Part shown: positions 1 through 7,675 of the stretch, in pieces
How positions within the stretch are numbered: the first letter of the stretch is position 1
Layout: every line of letters begins with the position of its first letter
Origin: DATMRF01 sp035566435
GTDB lineage: Bacteria; Verrucomicrobiota; Verrucomicrobiia; Limisphaerales; UBA8199
DNA: 14,908 nucleotides
NCBI GenBank assembly: GCA_035566435.1
Contig: DATMRF010000135.1
Span: forward strand, 1-14,908
Reading direction: 5' to 3'
The notes under the pieces: generated by a model
Told to the model about the DNA's origin: nothing
Databases searched by the model: none
Seen by the model: the letters and a program-made list of their open reading frames with translations, nothing else
Program-made: the position numbers and the translations under genes

Positions 1-1
1 G

Positions 2-178
2 GCCGGGAGCCTGGGCGAGGCGCTGGATTGCCTGGAGAAAGACCACGACTTCCTGCTCAAAGGGGACGTGTTCACGAGCGACTTTTTGGACATGTGGATC
101 GCGACCAAGCGCAAGGAGCATGACGCGTTGCGCCTGCGGCCGCATCCTTACGAGTTTTTCCTCTACTACGACGTGTAG
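2..178 (+). CDS. glnA: Glutamine synthetase type I, C-terminal fragment
   Basis: The fragment holds the last 58 residues of a glutamine synthetase, which makes glutamine from glutamate, ammonia and ATP in the cytoplasm. The gene is cut by the window edge, so its start and catalytic domain are not visible. The reading frame contains SLGEALDCLEKDHDFLLKGD and ends in LRPHPYEFFLYYDV, the characteristic C-terminus of dodecameric GlnA. The Tyr normally adenylylated in GSI lies close to this end in enterobacterial enzymes, but the site itself cannot be judged from this fragment. The gene ends in two tandem in-frame TAG codons and is followed after 27 bases by a strong hairpin terminator, so it is the last gene of its transcript. 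Assignment of the family is secure. Which GSI subtype it is cannot be told from the tail. Confidence 0.93.
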   Translation, partial: AGSLGEALDCLEKDHDFLLKGDVFTSDFLDMWIATKRKEHDALRLRPHPYEFFLYYDV

Positions 179-184
179 TAGAGG
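160..184. repeat. Perfect 10-bp inverted repeat over the glnA stop codon
   Basis: CCTCTACTAC (160-169), a 5-base spacer GACGT, then GTAGTAGAGG (175-184) form a perfect 10/10 dyad. It covers the codons for the final Tyr-Tyr-Asp-Val and both stop codons. It could fold in the mRNA just upstream of the terminator, or be a protein-binding dyad. TACTAC...GTAGTA resembles half sites known for BlaI/MecI operators, but here the spacing is 5 bases and part of the left arm is fixed by the conserved Tyr-Tyr codons. Confidence 0.6.
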
Positions 185-205
185 CGATCGGGGGTATAGC
201 GGAAC

Positions 206-237
206 AACGGCGCGGACGAAAGTTCGCGCCGTTTTTT
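206..237 (+). terminator. Intrinsic terminator of glnA
   Basis: A 12-bp stem, AACGGCGCGGAC paired with GTTCGCGCCGTT with one G-U pair, closes on a GAAA tetraloop (218-221) and runs straight into six T (232-237). This is a textbook rho-independent terminator for the plus strand, 27 bases after the glnA stop. On the minus strand no T-run follows the hairpin, so it is a poor terminator for the convergent propeller gene ending at 272. Confidence 0.9.
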
Positions 238-271
238 CATGCCCGTGTGAGGCTGCACGTTGCAGTTGAGT

Positions 272-2113
272 CTACTGATAACGGACCCTGTAGAAGCGCG
301 TTTGGTCTTGTAGCGCGACGAGGTCAGTGTAGGTGGCGGTGCCACCGCTGGCAGGCGTACCCGGGCCGAGATCAGCCCAGCGAAGGAGGTCGGTCGTGAC
401 CTGAACGACGTTGCGCATTCCGGCCGGCCCGCTAAATACGAGGCGGACGGCGCCTGCGGCAGGGTCTCGAGTAATTGACCAAATGAGCGACCGCAGGCCG
501 AACACTGCCAGGGAATTGCTGGTACCCACATAGACCTTCCCGTTGGCAACTGTGGGCACGACAAATTTCACGTAACTGAGCTGGTCGGGCGCGCCGGCCT
601 GGGCGCTTAAGTAACTGTCGTAGAGTTTTTGGGAAAGGTCGGCGGCATTAAATGCGCGCAGGGTCGCGACCCAGTATCCGGGAGCCGGGACTACTTCCCA
701 GACGACGCCATTGCCGACGCCATTGGCGGAGATGCTGGGCGTCGCCCCGCGAAAACCGACAGATTCCGTGGTTTGAGAAACGGGCGTGGCGTTGAGTCGG
801 CCACTTGACCATGCAAAAGCTTTGAGGGGTTGACCGATTGCCTGGACATAGAGCCGCTGATTAAACAGCGCGGGCAAGCCGAATACGGCGCCGGAAACGT
901 TCACTTCCTGCACGATTTGACTGTCAGCGACAGGATTGAAATGGCCAAGGTTGTCTCGGTCCAACAAATAAAGGACGCCTTGCTTGCCACCACCTACCAA
1001 TAGGTGCGGGTGCGCCAAGCTGCCGAGGGAGTTCGGCAGAACCAGCGCACCTCCCGAGCCCAGGTCCTCATCTATCGCAGCCAGATTCGCCTCGTTGAAT
1101 GGCGTGAAGTAATCAGCCACGCTTAGGGCCGCGCCATTGGTGAGTTTCAAGAAGCTGTCGCCGAAATCCTGCGGGTTGGGCGAGGTGTCGAACGTGCCGT
1201 TGCCCGTGACGCAGTAAATCGAGCCATCGTCCGCCGCGGCCGGCCCGGCGCCGGCCATCCAGATTCCGCCGTCAGCTCCGTTTGGAGTATCGTTGAACAC
1301 TCCGACGGGCTGCAGGGTGGTGGCGTCATAGCCAATCATCCAGCCGTGGAACGGAGGGACATCGCAGTACGAGGCCCAGGAGACATAAACGACCCCGCCG
1401 ACCAGCAGGAGTGCGGAACGTTGCAGTTCGCGCGAGGGATCGAACGATATCGAACCCGAGATGTTACCGGCGCCCGCGCCGGAAACGACCCCAGCGATGG
1501 TCACTGGGCTATTCGCCCGTTCGCTGCCCGCGCTGATGTCGAGCGCGTGCAGCCGCTGCACCTGGATCAGCGTCTGGCTGCCCGGAGACACCGGCTCTTT
1601 GGTGCGGCTGACGACGTAGAGCGTTCCGCTCGCCGCGTCGATGACTGGAGTGCCGGTGATACCGATCTCTCCCAGGAAGGTCAGGCAGTCCGGACTCGGA
1701 TAGGCTGCCTCGGCGGCGGGCACCGGCGTGATTCCGGCTGCCGGATTGATGAAGCTGGCGTGCCACAAAGGCGCCGCGTTCGACCCCACGTCGGAGTCGG
1801 CGTCGAACGCATAGAGGCTGTCGTGCTCGGTGGCGACGAAGGCGACGTTATGGAGCCCTTTGCCCGCGATGGCCAGGTTTGGCACATAAAGCGGTTGCGC
1901 GTAAACCGGACCATCCACCTGCTGTGAAAAAACCTTGCCAAAACCGGCCTGATTAACATTAGTCTGGGTCAACACGAACTCGTTCGAGTTCAGACCGGTT
2001 CGCGCGTTGTCGTTGTGGCTCGTCAATACACTAACTTGCGCTTCGAGCGGGAAGATGCCGATGATAACAACGGCCTGGGTCGTCGCGAGAAGGGCCGAAT
2101 TAACGGCACGCAT
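272..2113 (-). CDS. Secreted PQQ-like beta-propeller protein
   Basis: This is a 613-residue exported protein. Residues 1-25 look like a signal peptide (a hydrophobic stretch ending LEA before Gln26). The body (about 27-540) is built of propeller blades of the pyrrolo-quinoline-quinone-like type: SLYAFDADS (99-107), GTPVIDAASGTLYVVSRT (154-171), the family block FHGWMIGYDATTL (255-267) with FNDTPNGADGGIWMAGAGP (273-291), and GKVYVGTSNSLAVFGL near residue 540. Similar proteins are frequent in Acidobacteria and Verrucomicrobia and are usually uncharacterised. A true dehydrogenase cannot be claimed because no cofactor ligands could be identified. The last 70 residues (about 544-613, with VQVTTDLLRWADL and RFYRVRY) form a separate short beta-rich tail of a kind common on exported verrucomicrobial proteins. 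The ATG has no clear Shine-Dalgarno. The gene converges on glnA and diverges from aroE. Confidence 0.8.
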   Translation of the reverse strand: MRAVNSALLATTQAVVIIGIFPLEAQVSVLTSHNDNARTGLNSNEFVLTQTNVNQAGFGKVFSQQVDGPVYAQPLYVPNLAIAGKGLHNVAFVATEHDSLYAFDADSDVGSNAAPLWHASFINPAAGITPVPAAEAAYPSPDCLTFLGEIGITGTPVIDAASGTLYVVSRTKEPVSPGSQTLIQVQRLHALDISAGSERANSPVTIAGVVSGAGAGNISGSISFDPSRELQRSALLLVGGVVYVSWASYCDVPPFHGWMIGYDATTLQPVGVFNDTPNGADGGIWMAGAGPAAADDGSIYCVTGNGTFDTSPNPQDFGDSFLKLTNGAALSVADYFTPFNEANLAAIDEDLGSGGALVLPNSLGSLAHPHLLVGGGKQGVLYLLDRDNLGHFNPVADSQIVQEVNVSGAVFGLPALFNQRLYVQAIGQPLKAFAWSSGRLNATPVSQTTESVGFRGATPSISANGVGNGVVWEVVPAPGYWVATLRAFNAADLSQKLYDSYLSAQAGAPDQLSYVKFVVPTVANGKVYVGTSNSLAVFGLRSLIWSITRDPAAGAVRLVFSGPAGMRNVVQVTTDLLRWADLGPGTPASGGTATYTDLVALQDQTRFYRVRYQ

Positions 2114-2183
2114 AGGGCAGCTGACAGGTTGTGTGAGAACCCATGAAGCCAGTTAACAAACTCATACGTCTGGAAGCCAGATT

Positions 2184-2235
2184 GTCAAGTGGCGCGCACA
2201 TTTGACTTTGTTCTTGGCCTGGACTTCCCTATAAC
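2184..2235 (+). promoter_or_regulatory. Possible aroE promoter with an overlapping dyad; possible leaderless start
   Basis: TATAAC (2230-2235) lies only 7 bases before the GTG start of aroE, where a -10 box would place transcription start almost on the start codon. TTGTTC (2208-2213) is 16 bases upstream of it. A better-looking TTGACT (2202-2207) is 22 bases away, too far for a standard promoter. An imperfect dyad, GTCAAGTG then five bases then CACATTTGAC (2184-2206), overlaps the -35 area. No ribosome-binding site precedes the GTG, which fits a leaderless message. This is eye inspection only. Confidence 0.3.
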
Positions 2236-2241
2236 CACCGC

Positions 2242-3159
2242 GTGTCCGAGCCGTTGACCCTGCCGATCGATGCCAACACCCGCTATTGTGCGGTGTACGG
2301 CCATCCGGTCAGCCATTCGGCATCGCCGCCGATGCAAAACGCCGGCATTGCAGCGCTGGGTTTGAATTGGCGTTATCTGGCGTTCGACGTTTGCCCCGAA
2401 AATTTGCGGGACGCCATTGCGGGCGCGAAGGCGATGAAGTTTATCGGGCTCAACCTGACCGTGCCGCATAAGCTTTTAGCCGTAGATATGGTTGATGCTC
2501 TGGATGATTCCGCAACGGCCTGGGGGGCTGTGAATACGGTACGGTTTGAAGCCAGGGATGCGAGGGGAACCTGGCAGCCGCTGCGAGAATTTGTGGACAT
2601 TCCGGTAGAGATTCGCTCGCACGGGTTCAACACCGATGCCGACGCGATTACCTGTGCGGTGCGAGAAGACCTCGGAATGGAGTTGGCCGGCAAGACGGTG
2701 CTGGTGTTCGGGGCGGGCGGGGCAGGGCGCACTGCCGCGCTCAAGCTTGCCGCAGACGGAGTCGCTGAGCTGTTCCTGGTTAACCGCACCGCCAGTAGAG
2801 CGGAGGCGGTTGCCCAGGAAATCCGCCGGTTGTATCCGGGCGTGAAACTGGCGCTCGGCTACCCTTCTGGCCGAGTCGATTTGGTGCTGAACGCGACATC
2901 GCTTGGTTTGAAAGAGGCCGACCCATTGCCGTTTGCGGAACGCGATTTCTCCGTCTCCGCGGCGGGAGCGGTGTTCGACATGATTTACCGCCCGGCAGAA
3001 ACGCCGTTGCTCAAGCTTGCCAGAGCCGCCGGCTGCCGCACGGCGAACGGTTTGGGAATGCTCCTCCACCAGGGCGCGCGGGCACTCGAATTATGGACCG
3101 GCCGGCCTGCCCCGATGGAGGCCATGCGACGCGCGCTGGTGAAGATTGTTTATGGCTGA
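2242..3159 (+). CDS. aroE: Shikimate dehydrogenase
   Basis: The enzyme reduces 3-dehydroshikimate to shikimate with NADPH in the cytoplasmic route to chorismate. The N-terminal substrate domain has VYGHPVSHSASP (18-29, with the two substrate-binding Ser 26 and 28), the catalytic Lys77 in NLTVPHK, and WGAVNT (94-99). Asp132 in GFNTDADAI is the partner acid. The nucleotide fold carries VFGAGGAGR (155-163) and VNRTASRAE (180-188), followed by LNATSLGL (216-223) and the C-terminal helix block NGLGMLLHQGARALELW. At 305 residues it is about 30 longer than the E. coli enzyme. The extra length is mostly a segment at about residues 102-127. The GTG start is chosen because it places the N-terminus correctly and no better start precedes it. 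It overlaps the next gene by 8 bases, so the two are probably co-transcribed and translationally coupled. Confidence 0.95.
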   Translation: MSEPLTLPIDANTRYCAVYGHPVSHSASPPMQNAGIAALGLNWRYLAFDVCPENLRDAIAGAKAMKFIGLNLTVPHKLLAVDMVDALDDSATAWGAVNTVRFEARDARGTWQPLREFVDIPVEIRSHGFNTDADAITCAVREDLGMELAGKTVLVFGAGGAGRTAALKLAADGVAELFLVNRTASRAEAVAQEIRRLYPGVKLALGYPSGRVDLVLNATSLGLKEADPLPFAERDFSVSAAGAVFDMIYRPAETPLLKLARAAGCRTANGLGMLLHQGARALELWTGRPAPMEAMRRALVKIVYG

Positions 3160-4300
3160 GCTGGGTCTTAATCCCATCCTCGATCCGAAAGTCTGGGCCA
3201 CCGTGCCATTTCACTTCTGGTCGGTGGTGTTTTTCTTTTTGGGCTGCATCGTCGGCAGCTTTCTGAATGTCTGCATTCACCGGCTTCCCTTGGGCCAAAG
3301 TATAGTCTCGCCGCCATCACATTGCCCGCACTGCAAGTATTCGATTCCCTGGTTTCTGAACATGCCGCTGTTCACCTGGCTTTATCTGCGTGGCCGGTGC
3401 CGGAACTGCGGCGCCCGGATCTCCCTCCGCTATTTCCTGGTCGAGTTGTTGACGGGCACGGTGTTTCTGAGCTGCTGGCTTGCCTTCGGCCGGCAATCGG
3501 TGTGGCTGCCGCTGGTTTACGCCGTGTTTCTGTCGGGGTTGATTGTCGCCACCTTCATTGATTTCGAGCATTTTATCATTCCCGACGAAGTTACGGTTGG
3601 TGGCGTGGTGGCGGGTTTCATCTGCTCCTTTTTGCTGCCGGAGTTGCATCGCACGAGTTCGTTATCCGAGAGCTTGAAACAAAGCGCGTTGGGTGTGGCG
3701 GTTGGCGCCGGGCTGATTTACACCATCTTGCGTGTTGGGAAATTCTTCTTCGGCAGAGAAAAACTCCCGTTGCCGGATGGAGCCAAAGTGGTTTTTGGGG
3801 AGACGTCGTTGCACCTGCCGGGCAAGGAAGTGCCGTATGGCGAGCTGCTGTACCGGGATTCCGACGTGATTGTTCTGCACGCGCGCACCCTCGAACTGGT
3901 GGACCGCTGCTACCAGGACGTGCGGGTGCGATTGACGAGGGCGAAGCTCGAAATCGGAGAAGAGGAATTCGACCCGGAAACGGTGCTTCACATGGAGGCT
4001 TCGGGCGCAGAGATCGTGCTGCCGCGGGAGGCGATGGGGTTGGGCGATGTGAAGTTCATGGCGGCCATTGGCGCGTTTCTTGGCTGGCAGGCGGTGCTGT
4101 TCTCCCTTGTGGTCAGCTCCCTCATTGGTTCCCTCGTGGGCATAACACTGGTCTTGACGAGGAGGCGCGCGTTGTCGTCGCGCCTGCCGTACGGACCGTA
4201 TATCGCGCTGGCTGCGGGGGTCTGGATTTTCGCAGGGCCGCAACTAGTGGATTGGTACAAAGCGGTGATCGGCGCCGCGATAGGCATCGGGCCTCGCTGA
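3152..4300 (+). CDS. Prepilin peptidase (type IV pilin / type II secretion, A24 aspartic protease)
   Basis: This inner-membrane bifunctional enzyme (PilD/GspO/TadV-like) cleaves prepilin leader peptides and N-methylates the new end. The 382-residue protein has the methylase-domain signature GCIVGSFLNVCIHRLP (31-46), two zinc-type Cys pairs (58/61 in CPHC, 83/86 in CRNC), the first catalytic Asp137 in ATFIDFEHFIIPDE, and the second, Asp299, in GLGDVKFMAAIGAF. About 110 mostly hydrophilic residues (roughly 196-294) lie between the two aspartates where the classical enzyme has a short loop. They include repeated short beta-like strings and read as an inserted domain. ATG 3152 is preferred over TTG 3146 because GGTGA lies 9 bases upstream of the ATG. 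It overlaps aroE by 8 bases. No pilin or secretion genes are nearby in the window. Confidence 0.92.
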   Translation: MAELGLNPILDPKVWATVPFHFWSVVFFFLGCIVGSFLNVCIHRLPLGQSIVSPPSHCPHCKYSIPWFLNMPLFTWLYLRGRCRNCGARISLRYFLVELLTGTVFLSCWLAFGRQSVWLPLVYAVFLSGLIVATFIDFEHFIIPDEVTVGGVVAGFICSFLLPELHRTSSLSESLKQSALGVAVGAGLIYTILRVGKFFFGREKLPLPDGAKVVFGETSLHLPGKEVPYGELLYRDSDVIVLHARTLELVDRCYQDVRVRLTRAKLEIGEEEFDPETVLHMEASGAEIVLPREAMGLGDVKFMAAIGAFLGWQAVLFSLVVSSLIGSLVGITLVLTRRRALSSRLPYGPYIALAAGVWIFAGPQLVDWYKAVIGAAIGIGPR

Positions 4301-4306
4301 GCAGAA

Positions 4307-5386
4307 CTACCCGCACTGTGCCTTCTGGCGCAACGCATGATCCACCAGGACCAGCGCCGTCATCGCTTCCACCATCGGCACCGCGCGCGGCAGCACGCAA
4401 GGGTCGTGCCGGCCCCGGCCGGTCAGTGTGGTGTTGTGAAGCTCGGCGTCCACAGTGTCCTGCTCGTGCATAACGGTCGCCACGGGCTTGAACGCCACCC
4501 GGAAGTAGATGGTTTGCCCGTTGGAGATGCCGCCCTGGATGCCGCCGGAACGATTTGAAGTAGTATAAACTTTCCCGCCTTTGGCCCTGAAGGGATCGTT
4601 GTGCTGGGTGCCGGTTAACAGAACGCCAGCGAAGCCGGAGCCGATATCAAAACCCTTCGATGCCGGCAAACTAAGCATCCCTTTGGCGAGGTCGGCTTCG
4701 AGCCGGTCGAAGACCGGTTCACCCCAGCCCGCCGGCACGCCGCGGGCGACGCCTTCGACTATCCCTCCGACCGTGTCACCCGCTTTGCGCATTCTTTCGA
4801 TCAGGCGGATCATTTTATCGGCCGTTGCCGAATCCGGACAACGGACGATGTTGGTTTCGATTTGCTCCGCTTTGACGTTCTCGGGGTTGACTTCCGCCAC
4901 GATGCGCTGCACTTGCTTTACATAGGCAAGGATTTCCACGCCGTAACGTTCGCGCAAAATCTTTTTTGCGATCGCACCCGCGGCGACGCGTCCGATGGTT
5001 TCACGCGCGCTGCTGCGGCCGCCGCCCTGCCAGTTGCGCACGCCGTATTTAGCCTGGTAGGTATAGTCGGCATGTGAAGGGCGGAATTTCGCCGCCATCT
5101 CCTCGTAGGCCTCCGGGCGCGCGTCCTCGTTTCTAACCCACAAACAAATCGGGGTGCCCAGCGTTTTGCCCTCAAACACGCCGGACAGAATTTGAACCTT
5201 ATCGGCTTCCTTGCGCGGCGACACGATCTTGGATTGGCCCGGGCGTCGCCGGTCCAGGTCCGGCTGGATGTCGGCTTCCGTCAAATCGAGCCGGGGCGGG
5301 CAGCCGTCCACGACGACGCCGACTCCGCCGCCGTGAGATTCACCCCAGGTGGTGATGCGGAACAGGTGTCCGAACGTGTTTGCCAT
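4307..5386 (-). CDS. aroC: Chorismate synthase
   Basis: The enzyme makes chorismate from 5-enolpyruvylshikimate-3-phosphate using reduced FMN, the last common step to aromatic amino acids. All three family signatures are present: GESHGGGVGVVVDG (15-28), GGRSSARETIGRVAAGAIAKK starting near 122, and GRGRHDPCVLPRAVPMVEAM near the C-terminus. The 359-residue length is normal. The frame is open 74 codons further upstream, but the protein start is the ATG of MANTFGHLFRITTWGE, the conserved N-terminus. The longer version would also run into the divergent lutA. There is no clear Shine-Dalgarno. The stop lies 6 bases from the stop of the convergent prepilin peptidase gene, leaving no room for separate terminators. 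With aroE nearby on the other strand, the region is a loose aromatic biosynthesis cluster. Confidence 0.96.
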   Translation of the reverse strand: MANTFGHLFRITTWGESHGGGVGVVVDGCPPRLDLTEADIQPDLDRRRPGQSKIVSPRKEADKVQILSGVFEGKTLGTPICLWVRNEDARPEAYEEMAAKFRPSHADYTYQAKYGVRNWQGGGRSSARETIGRVAAGAIAKKILRERYGVEILAYVKQVQRIVAEVNPENVKAEQIETNIVRCPDSATADKMIRLIERMRKAGDTVGGIVEGVARGVPAGWGEPVFDRLEADLAKGMLSLPASKGFDIGSGFAGVLLTGTQHNDPFRAKGGKVYTTSNRSGGIQGGISNGQTIYFRVAFKPVATVMHEQDTVDAELHNTTLTGRGRHDPCVLPRAVPMVEAMTALVLVDHALRQKAQCG

Positions 5387-5543
5387 CGCGGATAGAGTGC
5401 TCAAGAAAGGCCCGAGGGTCAACCTATGGCAGAGCAAGCAGGCCAGAATAATGCCGGCAAAATCATTCTGCCTCAATCGTTCTGTGTGGTTGCTTTTCGC
5501 CTGACATCGCGAGGTGTCTCCCGTAATAGTTTTGCCCGACCGC

Positions 5544-6257
5544 ATGAACGTCACTTTGTTTATCCCCTGTTTTGTGGACCTGATGTTCCCGAAAGTCGGC
5601 ATCAGCATGGTGCAGATTCTGGAGCGGTTGGGCCATACGGTGGAATGCCCGGAGGAGCTCGCTTGCTGCGGACAACCGGCCTACAACTCCGGCTATTGGG
5701 AGGAAGCTCGAGTCGTGGCCGTCAAGGTTCTGGAGCGGCTCAAGGATGCTGAACTGGTCGTCATTGCATCCGGGTCCTGCGGCGCGATGATGCATGTGTT
5801 TTATCCGGAACTTTTCGCCGGCACACCCCATGCCACCGCGGCGAACACCCTCGCCCGCAAGTGTTATGAGTTCTCGGATTTCCTGGTGACCAAGCTCGGC
5901 GTCACCGAGCTCGGCGCGCGATTTCCGGCGAAGGTTACGTTCCATGACGGTTGCCACGGTCTGCGAGAGCTCGGGGCATATGATCAGCCGCGCAGGCTGC
6001 TGGCGCGCGTTCGCGACCTCGAACTGGTCGAGATGAAGGAACAGGTGTGCTGCGGTTTCGGCGGCACGTTCGCCGCAAAATTCCCGATGATTTCCACCGC
6101 GATGGGCGAAGTGAAACGCGACCTCGCCGTTGAAACCGGGGCGGAGTACATCGTATCGAATGATTCGAGTTGCCTGATGCACATCCAGGGATTGCTCGAT
6201 CGGCAGGGCAGCAAGCTCAAGACGATTCACCTGGCGGAAGTGCTGGCCCAATCATGA
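5544..6257 (+). CDS. lutA: L-lactate utilisation protein A, Cys-rich Fe-S (CCG-domain) subunit
   Basis: This is a 237-residue member of the LutA/YkgE family, one of three subunits of the iron-sulfur L-lactate oxidising complex that converts L-lactate to pyruvate. Two CCG (heterodisulfide-reductase-like) repeats are visible. The first has Cys9, Cys41-Cys42 (ELACCGQPAYNSG) and Cys79 (SGSCGAMM). The second has Cys137 (DGCHGLRELG), Cys169-Cys170 (VCCGFGGTFAAKFP) and Cys210 (DSSCLMHI). The ATG giving MNVTLFIPCFVDLMFP matches the usual family start. An in-frame GTG 30 bases upstream is possible but would add ten unconserved residues. The 3' end overlaps lutB by the four bases ATGA, the typical sign of translational coupling. 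The 157-base gap to divergent aroC presumably holds both promoters, although no clear -35/-10 pair was found. Confidence 0.95.
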   Translation: MNVTLFIPCFVDLMFPKVGISMVQILERLGHTVECPEELACCGQPAYNSGYWEEARVVAVKVLERLKDAELVVIASGSCGAMMHVFYPELFAGTPHATAANTLARKCYEFSDFLVTKLGVTELGARFPAKVTFHDGCHGLRELGAYDQPRRLLARVRDLELVEMKEQVCCGFGGTFAAKFPMISTAMGEVKRDLAVETGAEYIVSNDSSCLMHIQGLLDRQGSKLKTIHLAEVLAQS

Positions 6258-7666
6258 GCACTCCCGCGCAAGAGTTCAAGGCCCAGGCCCGTTTGCTCAC
6301 CCAGGACCTGCGCCATCGCGCCCTGATCCAGACCGCGTTGCGCAATTACGAGGTCATTCGCGACAAGAACCGGGCTGCCTTCCAGGACTGGGAAATGGCC
6401 CGCCAAGCCGCCGCCGAAACCAAGTGGCAGGCGATTAACCACCTCGACGATTACCTCGCAGAGTTCGTGCGCAACGTGGAAGGCAGGGGCGCGAACGTTC
6501 ATTGGGCGAGCACCGGGCAGCAGGCGCGAGAGCTCATTCTTGGCATCATTCGCGACAAGAAGGCGCGCTCCATTATTAAATCCAAGGCGATGACTTCGGA
6601 GGAGATCCACCTGAATGAAGCCCTCGAACAGGCCGGCTTCCAGGTGGTCGAGTCCGACCTGGGCGAGTTTATCGTCCAGTTACGCAAAGAGGCGCCGTAC
6701 CACATCGTGTTCCCGGCGATGCACCTGACGCGCGGGGACATCAGCGAGCTGTTCCAGCGGGAGCTGGGTAGTGCGCCGACGCAGAATCCCGAGGACCTGA
6801 CCATGAGCGCGCGGCGGGTGCTGCGCCAAAAGTACATCACCGCCGATATCGGTTTCACCGGGGCGAATTTTGCCATTGCCGAGACCGGAATGATTTCGAT
6901 CACGGAGAACGAGGGGAACGCCCGGCTCACCGCGGCCTTGCCCAAGGTGATGGTGACCTTGATCGGCATTGAAAAGATTCTGCCCCGCCTTGAGGACCTG
7001 GCGCTATTCCTGCCGATGCTCGCGACCATTGGCACCGGGCAGGCGCTGACGTGCTATAACTCTTTTTACGGCGGGCCGCGCCAGCCGGGAGAACCCGATG
7101 GGCCGGAGGAATTTCATGTCGTGCTGTTGGACAACCGCCGGACCGAATTGCTGGCGGACCCCGAACAGCGCGACGCGCTCCACTGCATTCGCTGCGGCGG
7201 GTGCCTGAACGTCTGCCCCATCTTCCGCAATGTCGGCGGCCACAGCTACGGCACGACCTACTCGGGGCCCATCGGCTCGGTGATCACGCCGCACCTGCGC
7301 GGCCTGCAGGAATGGAAGCATTTGTCATACGCCAGCTCGCTGTGCGGCGCGTGCACCGAAATCTGCCCGGTAAAGATCGATCTGCACCATCACCTACTGC
7401 GCAACCGGCGCAACGCTGCCCGTCAAAAGCCTTCGTTCTTCGAAAAGCGCGCCTTCAAGGGATTCGCTTTCGTCATCAATCGGCCAGGCCTTTACCGGCT
7501 GGCCAAGACCGCTGCGCGGCTCCTCCAGAAACTGCATCCGTTGGTCAAAGGCACTCGGCTGGACCCGGCGTACGCCTGGACCCGGACCCGTGAGCTGCCG
7601 CCCATCGCGCGGCAGACGTTTAAAGAATATTGGAAGGAGCGAAAGCAGGGCGGAGGCGCTAGATAA
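6254..7666 (+). CDS. lutB: L-lactate utilisation protein B, LUD domain with two 4Fe-4S motifs
   Basis: This 470-residue LutB/YkgF-type protein is the large subunit of the lactate oxidation complex. Residues about 70-300 form the LUD domain, with TADIGFTGANFAIAETGMIS near 196-215 followed by NEGNARLTAALP. The ferredoxin-type motifs are Cys311-314-317-321 (CIRCGGCLNVCP) and Cys364-367-371 (CGACTEICP). The family's GGHSYGTTYSGPIGSVITP lies between them. Length and motif order match the B. subtilis-type subunit. The start is the ATG of the ATGA overlap with lutA. The gene is followed 9 bases later by lutC, so the three genes form one operon. Confidence 0.96.
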   Translation: MSTPAQEFKAQARLLTQDLRHRALIQTALRNYEVIRDKNRAAFQDWEMARQAAAETKWQAINHLDDYLAEFVRNVEGRGANVHWASTGQQARELILGIIRDKKARSIIKSKAMTSEEIHLNEALEQAGFQVVESDLGEFIVQLRKEAPYHIVFPAMHLTRGDISELFQRELGSAPTQNPEDLTMSARRVLRQKYITADIGFTGANFAIAETGMISITENEGNARLTAALPKVMVTLIGIEKILPRLEDLALFLPMLATIGTGQALTCYNSFYGGPRQPGEPDGPEEFHVVLLDNRRTELLADPEQRDALHCIRCGGCLNVCPIFRNVGGHSYGTTYSGPIGSVITPHLRGLQEWKHLSYASSLCGACTEICPVKIDLHHHLLRNRRNAARQKPSFFEKRAFKGFAFVINRPGLYRLAKTAARLLQKLHPLVKGTRLDPAYAWTRTRELPPIARQTFKEYWKERKQGGGAR

Positions 7667-7675
7667 AGACGGTTC

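Noticed and set aside
3662..4243. Long minus-strand open frame opposite the prepilin peptidase gene.
   Set aside because: The composition is Arg/Gln/His-rich as expected for the antisense of a GC-rich gene. The plus strand carries all family motifs.
5387..5608. Upstream extension of aroC by 74 codons.
   Set aside because: The conserved N-terminus begins at the internal ATG, and the extension would overlap the start of divergent lutA.
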